Assembly: GCF_900105945.1 (NCBI RefSeq)
Contig: NZ_FNSO01000003.1
Location: 744,001-808,000, forward strand
Reading direction: 5' to 3'
Length of the DNA stretch: 64,000 bases
Source: Amycolatopsis tolypomycina
Lineage (GTDB): Bacteria > Actinomycetota > Actinomycetes > Mycobacteriales > Pseudonocardiaceae
In this document: piece after piece, positions 27,585 through 35,009 of the stretch
Position numbering within the stretch: position 1 is the first letter of the stretch
Layout of the letters: each line of letters begins with the position of its first letter
The notes under the pieces: model-generated
Database searches by the model: none
What the model saw: only the letters and a program-made list of their open reading frames with translations
Told to the model about the DNA's origin: nothing
Program-made: the position numbers and the translations under genes

Positions 27585-27602
27585 GAGTAACGGGAGTTAC
27601 TC
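27585..27602. repeat. Small perfect inverted repeat downstream of the R-M genes
   Basis: GAGTAAC at 27585-27591 and GTTACTC at 27596-27602 with a four-base loop. It could be a weak terminator or operator for the R-M pair. Confidence 0.35.
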
Positions 27603-27670
27603 AGCATCGGAGACGCGCGTGGGCTTTCTGTCGGCGTCGGCGCGAGACCTCGTAACCCGTCTTAGCTGAC

Positions 27671-28020
27671 CTCGTGGGTCGGTCTGAGGACTCGCTGAGC
27701 AAGATCCAGCGTGGTGAGCACGATATCCGTAGGCTGGACGTCATGGCGGGAGTTAAGGCGCTTCGTGACGCCCGGGGATCTGCTCGGTGAGCTGCCCTCA
27801 TGGAAGACAAAGAACGCAACGACGACGTTCCCGCCGTCCGTGACGCGTTGATGGCTTCCCGTCGCGTGTCCCCAGACGTTGTTTGCGTCAGCGGGCGTCC
27901 TGGGCGGATCAAACCGGCCTCGGGTGTCGCGCTGGTCGAAAGTGCCTGGTTAAGCTATCAGGTCGGCGACATCGGGCACGTGATCCGGGCGGTGCGGGGC
28001 TGATCAAGACCGGTGCCGAC
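27671..28020 (+). pseudogene. Relic of an actinobacterial XRE-family regulator
   Basis: Pieces in different frames give LVGRSEDSLSKIQRGEHDIR, then MEDKERNDDVPAVRDALMAS, then VESAWLSYQVGDIGHVIRAV. These match in order the HTH end, linker and TPR-like start of a common actinobacterial XRE regulator (WLSKIERGER type). Several frameshifts and a stop separate them. The 5' part of the HTH is missing. Confidence 0.6.
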
Positions 28021-28042
28021 CACGTCACCGAGCGTGCCCCGG

Positions 28043-28625
28043 GACCAAGCCTGGAAACGGCGCTCAGCCGGCGACGGCGCGAAAGGGCGACGGCTGACGA
28101 TTGGGCAGTGGCGGCGTTGCCCGCTGGCGAACACACCCCGCCCGAGTGGACATGGTGGCCGCTCATCCGGCGCCAGATCACCACCGCGGGAAAGGAACCC
28201 GAACTCGCCTTCTACCCCTGCTGCGCCCCGAAGCCGCCACCGACGCCGAGATCGTGCGCGTCGCCGGAGCCTGCTGGTGCCATCGAGGAATGCTTCCAGA
28301 GCGCGCCAAAAATACGAGGTCGGCCTCGGCCACTTCCAAGTGCGCCACTACGACTCCTGATACCAGGACATCACCCTCGCCTCGCTTGTCCACACGTACC
28401 CCGCCGTCGACGTAGCGTTGACCCAAAAGCTCTGGCCGTGGCTTCATTTCACTCACCCTCGCCGAAATCAGCCGTCTCTTGGCACACTGACATGGCTGTC
28501 CGATCGCGTCCGCACCTGGGTCTGGTCGGGCTGGCGCCGACGTCGCCACAACCGAGCGGAACTGGCCACCATTGGCGACGACATCCCGTCATCGACAGCT
28601 GGCGATGCCTGAGGTGTGCGTTCCA
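28043..28625 (+). pseudogene. IS701-family transposase relic
   Basis: Collinear pieces in changing frames read AWKRRSAGDGAKGRR, then WAVAALPAGEHTPPEWTWW, LIRRQITTAGKEPELAFYPC, EIVRVAGACW, IEECFQSA, then EVGLGHFQVRHYDS. The last ones are the C-terminal DDE-domain signature of IS701/IS4-like transposases (the glutamate lies in IEECFQ). The end reads GWRRRRHNRAEL, also typical. Multiple frameshifts; no terminal inverted repeats were located. Confidence 0.65.
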
Positions 28626-28749
28626 GCCTGGGCCAATTGAGTGATCCGTGGCGTTGTGACTCACGAGTGGTGATCGCCTCAATATGATGTCACGTCGTGC
28701 GGATAGTCCATCACCACCCGTTCTTTTGGCGTGCCGCGCGGGGTCGTGA

Positions 28750-30408
28750 ATGAGTGCCGAGGAGGCCCCGCCGCAGAACGAGCCGCTGCCGGTGCTCGAT
28801 CTTGTTCGCGTGGCAGCTGGGGCAGGCCGTGGGGGTGAGTGGACGTGTCCGTCGTCGTTGGGATGGAAGTCGCGACCGAGAGCAGCCTCGGTAAGCCGCT
28901 TCCCCTACGAGCACTTGGACGATTTCGTTCTTCGCCCGGTGATGGCCGCCCTGGACAAGGTCGAGTTCGACAAGTCGTCGGCCGACGAGGCTCTGGCGGA
29001 GGTTCAGCGCCGGGGCAAGCCGACCCATCCTGGGGTCAGCCGGTTTGCCGAACATGCGACCCGTATGTATCTCGCGTCGCATCAGCAACGTGACGACACC
29101 ATGAGGCCAGTACGCGAGTTCTGGGTCGCCCAGCGGATCACGACCTCGGTGGTGTGGGAGCTGTACGGGTGGGGACGTCGGTACGAGTCGACGGACGGCC
29201 GGCTACGGGAGTTCCGATTCCTGCGGCTCGGCGCTGTGGATTCTCGTGATCGGGACCCGGCTGAGATCGCGCTCGCGGCCTACGCTGCGGCCTTCGGCGC
29301 GCCGGCGGCCTGGCCGGATCCGTGGTCGCAACCCTTCAGCCCGAGCGGCCGCGCGGGCGCAGAGCGTGTGCGGGTGGTGGACGTCGGGTTGCTCGATGGC
29401 TCGACGGTGCAGTGCTTCGATGGCACAGCGGACGAGGTCGAGGAGTATTTCGCCGAGCACGGTCGGCGCCAGGTCAGCACGATCGTGGCGGGCAGTGACG
29501 CGGTCCCGGGCTCGGGGTGCGCCAGTTGCAAGCGAGTCACGGTGTGCGATGGACCGGTCCGGACTCCGGGGCTACTGGGTCTTGAGGCGTCGCAGGGGCC
29601 GTTGCGGACGGTGTCGATCAGTGGGCTTCGGTACTACCGTAAGTGTCCGGCGCAGGCGTACCTGCGTTCGGTTCACCTGCCGCGCGCGTACGAGTACAGC
29701 GCCGAGGCGGAGCTGGGGCAGGCGGTGCATGCGTGGCTGGAGGCGGCGCACGAGGCTCAGCTGGTCCCGTGCGGCCGGGATGATCTGCCGGCGCTCGGCT
29801 CGAGTTGGTTCGCCGGAAAGTGGTACGTCGCGGCTGGCGACCTGGCGGACGCCGGTATCCGCATGCTGGCTCACCACGTCGAGGTGTGCCCGTTTCGCGA
29901 GGCTCCGGAGATCGATTCAGTCCAGGTCGAGCCGCGGTTGACCTTTGCGGACACGACGGCGCGTGCGATCGTGCTGGCGAGGCCTGATCTGGTGTACCGG
30001 GAGGCCGGGCAGTGGGTCTGGCGCGAGCTCAAGACAACTCAGAAGGCGCCGGAGTCGTTCGGCGACCCGTTGCGGAAATTCCCTCAGCTCGCGCTCGGCG
30101 TGGCGGTGCTGGCTGCCGGTGGGCTCGGTCCCGGCGGCGCGGGCCGGGTCGAGTTGGAGATCTTGCGTCCGACGGGCGCGGAGATCGTGCTGATCGACCC
30201 CACCGACGACGAGCGGGTCGAGACGGCACGCGCGGTGCTGCGCGAATGGGCCGCCGCGTGGCGTGCGGACCACTCGTTCGAGGCACGAGCGGGCCGAAAC
30301 TGTCGGTGGTGTCCGGTATCACTGTGGTGTCCGAGCTACCCCGGCCCGGACGGGAACGGGAAGGACCACCCCAGTGGTGCCGCGTCAGCAACAGCAGCCG
30401 AGAGCTGA
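28750..30408 (+). CDS. Cas4/AddB-like PD-(D/E)XK nuclease with Fe-S cluster, first gene of the pPIWI-RE operon
   Basis: 552 residues. The C-terminal half carries a complete RecB/Cas4-type site: H327 in GQAVHAWLEA, D413 in RPDLVY, E426 and K428 in RELKTT, Q446 in KFPQLAL. Cys299 (KCPAQAYLR) with Cys518, Cys521 and Cys527 (CRWCPVSLWC) form the split four-Cys iron-sulphur arrangement of AddB/Cas4 nucleases. An additional Cys set (CASCKRVTVC, 257-266) is in the middle. The N-terminal 250 residues are not recognised. The gene overlaps the next one by 35 bases. It is probably a single-strand exonuclease/endonuclease working with the downstream helicase and PIWI. Confidence 0.8.
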   Translation: MSAEEAPPQNEPLPVLDLVRVAAGAGRGGEWTCPSSLGWKSRPRAASVSRFPYEHLDDFVLRPVMAALDKVEFDKSSADEALAEVQRRGKPTHPGVSRFAEHATRMYLASHQQRDDTMRPVREFWVAQRITTSVVWELYGWGRRYESTDGRLREFRFLRLGAVDSRDRDPAEIALAAYAAAFGAPAAWPDPWSQPFSPSGRAGAERVRVVDVGLLDGSTVQCFDGTADEVEEYFAEHGRRQVSTIVAGSDAVPGSGCASCKRVTVCDGPVRTPGLLGLEASQGPLRTVSISGLRYYRKCPAQAYLRSVHLPRAYEYSAEAELGQAVHAWLEAAHEAQLVPCGRDDLPALGSSWFAGKWYVAAGDLADAGIRMLAHHVEVCPFREAPEIDSVQVEPRLTFADTTARAIVLARPDLVYREAGQWVWRELKTTQKAPESFGDPLRKFPQLALGVAVLAAGGLGPGGAGRVELEILRPTGAEIVLIDPTDDERVETARAVLREWAAAWRADHSFEARAGRNCRWCPVSLWCPSYPGPDGNGKDHPSGAASATAAES

Positions 30409-31552
30409 ATCCGTTTTCGAGGGCGAGCCCCTGGTGAAGATGGTGGCCAGCGCCATCGTGCGGCTCTCGCAGCAACAGGGTCCGCAGGAGCCCGTCTACG
30501 ACGCCACGGTGCAGAACACCTACAACCAGCTCGTGTTGCTGTGCCTGCGGAAAGGACAGACACCGCCGGCGAGCGTGCCAGAAATGGTCAGGTGGGCGGC
30601 ACAGCACCCGATCGGTGAGGACCCGTGGCCCTGGACGTTGCCGGAGGACTTCGACGGCGGCGGGGCCGTGCTGGTCGACGACCAGACGCACACCCCGACC
30701 CAGCAGTGCTGGGAGTGGCGGGTCGCGGCACGCGACGTCGCCGCCGAACAGGTCGAGAACCAGCTGATGCTGACGGCGATTGCCGAGTGCCGGGCCGCGA
30801 ACGCCCCCGAGTCCTACACCGCGTTCCGTCGGCTGCTGATCCGGCAGCCGGTGCTGACCGGTGCCGAACGCGCCGCGATCGCCGACGACGACCTGGACCT
30901 GGAGCTGCTGCACGACACGATCAAGCGCTGCTACGAGCTCGCACCGGCGTCGTACCTGCGCGACGGTGCGTACGCGCTGTGCGCGCGGTGCGGGTGTCTG
31001 CTGGCGCCGATCGGCCGGGACCGCTACGTCTGCGAACTGGACCGATGCCGGCGCGACCAGCATCCCCGGGTCGGCCAGCTGGTCGAGGCGCGCCGGGGCG
31101 GTGGCCTGTACCAGCTCAACCGGCCGATGCGGATGTTCATCACCGGCCCCGGCCTGGCGGAGACCGATCTCGAAGCCGAGCTGCTTAAGCGCGGGCTCCG
31201 CCCGCAGATGTGGCCCAACTTCGACGCCTACGACCTGCGCATCACCCTGCCACGCGGGCGCGTGTGGGCGATCGACGTGAAGGACCGGGCCAATCCCGCG
31301 CTGCTCGGCCGCGGCGCTGCGCCGCTGCGGCACGACCCGCCCTACGACGAGGGTTTCCTGGTCGCGCCGCAGTACCGATTCGACGAGCGCGAGGACTACG
31401 GCCGGGTGTTCGCCCACCACCGTCCCGACGAGCTGACCGGCAAGGTCGGCCTGATCTCCGACCGCGAGCTCCTGGCCCGGGTGGATCGAGAACTTCGCCG
31501 CGCCGGCCGCAGCGCAGTCACCGCGACGATTGAGGGGGCAGCCGATGCGTGA
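30374..31552 (+). CDS. REase-fold protein with embedded zinc ribbon (pPIWI-RE-associated REase)
   Basis: About 392 residues from a GTG at 30374 with AAGGA upstream; the next codon is also GTG. The N-terminal 190 residues are helical. A zinc ribbon follows (Cys203, Cys206, Cys220, Cys225; CARCGC and CELDRC). The restriction-endonuclease-like domain has D287 (DAYDLRI) and D301-V-K303 (WAIDVKD), a PD-(D/E)XK core. In the published pPIWI-RE islands a REase gene of this kind accompanies the helicase and PIWI. It overlaps both its upstream gene (35 bases) and the helicase gene (8 bases). Confidence 0.8.
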   Translation: MVPRQQQQPRAESVFEGEPLVKMVASAIVRLSQQQGPQEPVYDATVQNTYNQLVLLCLRKGQTPPASVPEMVRWAAQHPIGEDPWPWTLPEDFDGGGAVLVDDQTHTPTQQCWEWRVAARDVAAEQVENQLMLTAIAECRAANAPESYTAFRRLLIRQPVLTGAERAAIADDDLDLELLHDTIKRCYELAPASYLRDGAYALCARCGCLLAPIGRDRYVCELDRCRRDQHPRVGQLVEARRGGGLYQLNRPMRMFITGPGLAETDLEAELLKRGLRPQMWPNFDAYDLRITLPRGRVWAIDVKDRANPALLGRGAAPLRHDPPYDEGFLVAPQYRFDEREDYGRVFAHHRPDELTGKVGLISDRELLARVDRELRRAGRSAVTATIEGAADA

Positions 31553-34500
31553 ACGGAGTGGATGGAACGCCCGTCTGCTGGGCCAGCTCACCCCGGTCTG
31601 GCCGGAGACCCTCGCGGATTTCCGGCCGGGGCAGATGCTCGACGTGGAGCTCGGGCTCTACCTGCTCTGCTCGGCGACGCCGGGACACACCGCGCAGGAT
31701 GCCTGGACACTGTTCGGCGGTTACCCCTACAGCGAGGTGTTCGGCGCCCAGGCCGCCGATACACACCTTCGGGTGATGCACGGCCGGCACTACCTGTGGG
31801 ACATGCGCCGCCGCCGGGAATGGATCCGCGCGGTCGAGGCCTACCTGCGCGTGCCCGAGGAACTCCGCGGCTACCGCCTCACCGGCGTCGACAGCACACC
31901 GGAGCAGCGCGAGCCCAGCCGCGCGGCGGACCGGTTCGAGGTGTACGAAGCGCTGCTGACCACCCCGCCGGCCTTCGCTCGCCAGCCGCTGCCGCTCGCG
32001 GGGCCGGGCGAGTACGAGTTTTATGTGCGTGACCGGCGCTACTCGGTCACCTTCCCGGCAGAGCTGCTCGCGGACATCCCGGCACCGATCGGGCACGACC
32101 TCGATGGGATGCCTCCGTGCGGCGGCGCGCCGGTGGAGGTCACGTGGGAAGAGCTGGAAGACGCTGCGGCCAAGATGGACGCGATCGAGCAGAACCTGCC
32201 CGGCAAGCCCAACGAGTGGGCGCGTCGCCTGCGCCGTGTGCAGCTGCTGATCCGCGACGACGCTCGCGGTAAGTTCGCCGAGCCCGAGGATGGGCGCCTG
32301 CGGGTCGATCGGCTGATGAACCTGGTCGGCATGGTGGGCGCCGGCAAATCGACGCTGCGCGACATCCTGGCCTTCTGGGCTGCCACCGAGACCGGACGGC
32401 GCATCACGATCGTCGTCGGTGACGTCGCCGAAACCCTCGCGATCGTCGACCAGTTCACCCGCCTCGGAGTCGACGCAGCCCCGGTCCTGGGCCACTCCAC
32501 GCGCGAGCGCAACCTCGAACGGTTGCACCGCCGGATGGCCTCAGCCGGAGCCGACACCATGCTCGGCCACGACCACCCCAGCTTCGACTACCTCAGCAGC
32601 GCCTGCCCGCTGGACGCGCTGCGCGGAGTGGAAGCGCGCCAGCCTCTGCGGATCGCCGAAGCACCCTGCACCGCGCTCTACCCCGTCCAGCGCCCCGATC
32701 CCGACGCGGACGACTTCCTCGCCACCGCCGGCAACGACACTGCCCGTTCGACCGGAACCGGGCGCCGGAAGCGGCACGGCTGCCCGCTGTGGACGGTGTG
32801 TCCCCGCCACCACGGCGCCCGCCGCCTGGTCGATGCCCAGATTTGGGTCGCCACCCCGGCGAGCCTCGTCCACAGCGGCCTTCCGCCGACTCTGCAAGCC
32901 GAGCGTCTCCGCCACCTGGAGGCAGCGTGCCGGCTGAGCGATCTCGTCATCGTGGATGAAGCTGACCGGGTCCAGATGCAGCTCGACCGCGCCTTCGCCC
33001 CGGCCACCACGCTGGCGGGACGGTCGCCGAACTCGTGGCTGGACGAGGTCGCCGGCCACAAGGTGGCCGAGCTGGCTCGCCGCGGACGACTGCAGCTGTC
33101 GGCCCAGGACGTGGACGACTGGACCGGCGCCATCGACACCGTCTCGGCGGCCACCGACCGGCTCTACTCCCTGCTCATCGGCACCCCACCGCTGCGCAGC
33201 TGGATCACCGCGGACTACTTCAACGCGATGACGCTGCACCAGTGGCTGATCCGATCGTGGTTTCCCGACCTCATCGGGCACGCCGACGATCTCGCTGCGG
33301 CAGGCCCCGTGGCACCGGACCGCGACCAGCGGCAGGCCCGGATGGATCATGTCGAGGCCGTCCTCGACCAGTTCCGCGACGACCCGCTCGAGGAAACTGC
33401 GCCGCGTGATCAGGCCGATCGAGTCACGCCTGCAGCGAACACCCTGGTGCACCTGACCTTGCAGCTGCTGCACGCACACCGCGACTCCTTGATCCGCCAG
33501 CGGCTGCGAGAGGTCGTGCTCGAGCTCGTCGAGCACGACCCCGCCATCGCCGACGACCTGGAAACCCACGCCAAGCGCTTCGAACTCACCCTCATCCTCG
33601 CGGCCCTGCACCATCGGCTGGACCGGATGACGATCCTGTGGCCCCGGGTGGAGGCCGCGCTCAACCTGGAAGCCACGTCCAACGTGCTCTCCCGGCGCCC
33701 GCCCAAGGACTACGAGCCGGTCATACCGGAATCGCCCATGGGCAACGTCCTGGGGTTCCAGTTCCAGCTCGGTGAACGCACCGCCGACGGCGACCAGAGC
33801 GGCGAGCTGCGGTTCTTCCGCTGCAGCGGCGTCGGCCGCGAGCTGCTGCTCGGCCTGCCCGACCTGCCCATCGTCGACGACAGGCCCGGCCCGAACGTCC
33901 TGCTCATGTCAGCGACCAGCTGGGCAGGCACCTCCACCCGCTACCACGTCCACGCCCCGGTCGACGCCGTCCTGCGACCGCACGACGACGAAGTCACCGC
34001 GATCCTCGACACCACGATGCGGACCCAGTTCCTGTACTGGCCCGGCACCACGCCGCCGAGGCCCCTGCGGCTGTCCGGAAGCGGCCCGGACGATCGCGAG
34101 AAGGTCCTCGAGCAGATGCTCAATCAGCTGGCGATCCCGGACCGCAGCCTCGGCGACGCCCCGAGCATGCTCGACGCGGAACTGGCCGACATCGACGACT
34201 CGGACCGGCGCCGGATCCTGCTGCTCGTCGGCAGCTACGCCGAAGCGAAGCACGCTGCGCGGCATCTGGACAGCATCCCGGAATGGAGCGGCCGGGTCAC
34301 GCAGCTCGTCTCCGATGACGCCGATCTCGACAACAGCTGGATGGTGCTGCGCCGCGGCGAGCTGACCAAGTTTCCCGACCTCGGCAGCGAAATCCTCGTG
34401 GCGCCCCTGCTGGCGGTCGAGCGCGGCCACAACATCGTCCTGCCCGGCGGCAAGGCCGCCATCGGCAGCGTCTACTTCCTCGCCCGGCCACACCCTCGAC

Positions 34501-34985
34501 CGGACGACATCGCCCTGGCCATCCACGCGATCAACGACTGGGCCGTCCGGCAGATCCGTAACCCCGCCCGCACCTTCCATACCGACGCCCGCGCCGCCGG
34601 CACCCCCGACCAGGCGGCGCTGGCGTTCCGCAGGCGAGCACGCCAGGAGTGGAACCGGTTCCTCACCCGCCAAGTGGCATGGAGCAGCCTGACCCCGACC
34701 GAGAAGATCAGCTTCACCTGGGACCAACTGGTCGTCATGTGGCAGGTGATCGGCCGCCTGGTCCGCGGCGGTGTCCCCGCCCGGGTGGTCTGCGTCGACG
34801 CGGCCTTCGCGCCCCGCCAGGCCGGATTCCACGCCGCCGACACCCCCGACACCAGCCTGCTGGCCAGCATGCGCGCCGTCCTCCACCCGTACTTCACCGA
34901 CGACCCGACGACCACCCCACTCGACCGGTCCCTCGTGCAAGCCCTCTACGAGCCGCTCTACCGGGCGCTCGGCGACCTCGACTGA
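31545..34985 (+). CDS. DinG-type Fe-S superfamily 2 helicase of the pPIWI-RE island
   Basis: 1146 residues from the ATG with GAGGGGG six bases upstream. The N-terminal 240 residues are an island-specific region. Walker A is VGMVGAGKST (261-270). Four cysteines (354, 375, 413, 419; ending GCPLWTVCP) lie between motifs I and II as in XPD/DinG Fe-S helicases. Motif II is VDEADR (DEAD at 471-474), and a late QVIGRLVRGG is motif VI-like. DinG helicases unwind D-loops, R-loops and RNA-DNA hybrids. It lies between the REase and PIWI genes, 24 bases before the latter. Confidence 0.85.
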   Translation: MRERSGWNARLLGQLTPVWPETLADFRPGQMLDVELGLYLLCSATPGHTAQDAWTLFGGYPYSEVFGAQAADTHLRVMHGRHYLWDMRRRREWIRAVEAYLRVPEELRGYRLTGVDSTPEQREPSRAADRFEVYEALLTTPPAFARQPLPLAGPGEYEFYVRDRRYSVTFPAELLADIPAPIGHDLDGMPPCGGAPVEVTWEELEDAAAKMDAIEQNLPGKPNEWARRLRRVQLLIRDDARGKFAEPEDGRLRVDRLMNLVGMVGAGKSTLRDILAFWAATETGRRITIVVGDVAETLAIVDQFTRLGVDAAPVLGHSTRERNLERLHRRMASAGADTMLGHDHPSFDYLSSACPLDALRGVEARQPLRIAEAPCTALYPVQRPDPDADDFLATAGNDTARSTGTGRRKRHGCPLWTVCPRHHGARRLVDAQIWVATPASLVHSGLPPTLQAERLRHLEAACRLSDLVIVDEADRVQMQLDRAFAPATTLAGRSPNSWLDEVAGHKVAELARRGRLQLSAQDVDDWTGAIDTVSAATDRLYSLLIGTPPLRSWITADYFNAMTLHQWLIRSWFPDLIGHADDLAAAGPVAPDRDQRQARMDHVEAVLDQFRDDPLEETAPRDQADRVTPAANTLVHLTLQLLHAHRDSLIRQRLREVVLELVEHDPAIADDLETHAKRFELTLILAALHHRLDRMTILWPRVEAALNLEATSNVLSRRPPKDYEPVIPESPMGNVLGFQFQLGERTADGDQSGELRFFRCSGVGRELLLGLPDLPIVDDRPGPNVLLMSATSWAGTSTRYHVHAPVDAVLRPHDDEVTAILDTTMRTQFLYWPGTTPPRPLRLSGSGPDDREKVLEQMLNQLAIPDRSLGDAPSMLDAELADIDDSDRRRILLLVGSYAEAKHAARHLDSIPEWSGRVTQLVSDDADLDNSWMVLRRGELTKFPDLGSEILVAPLLAVERGHNIVLPGGKAAIGSVYFLARPHPRPDDIALAIHAINDWAVRQIRNPARTFHTDARAAGTPDQAALAFRRRARQEWNRFLTRQVAWSSLTPTEKISFTWDQLVVMWQVIGRLVRGGVPARVVCVDAAFAPRQAGFHAADTPDTSLLASMRAVLHPYFTDDPTTTPLDRSLVQALYEPLYRALGDLD

Positions 34986-35009
34986 CCCGCGACCACAACA
35001 GGGAACCCC

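Noticed and set aside
28750..30408. CRISPR-associated Cas4 with a nearby CRISPR array
   Set aside because: No regularly spaced repeats or cas1/cas2 genes were seen anywhere in the window.
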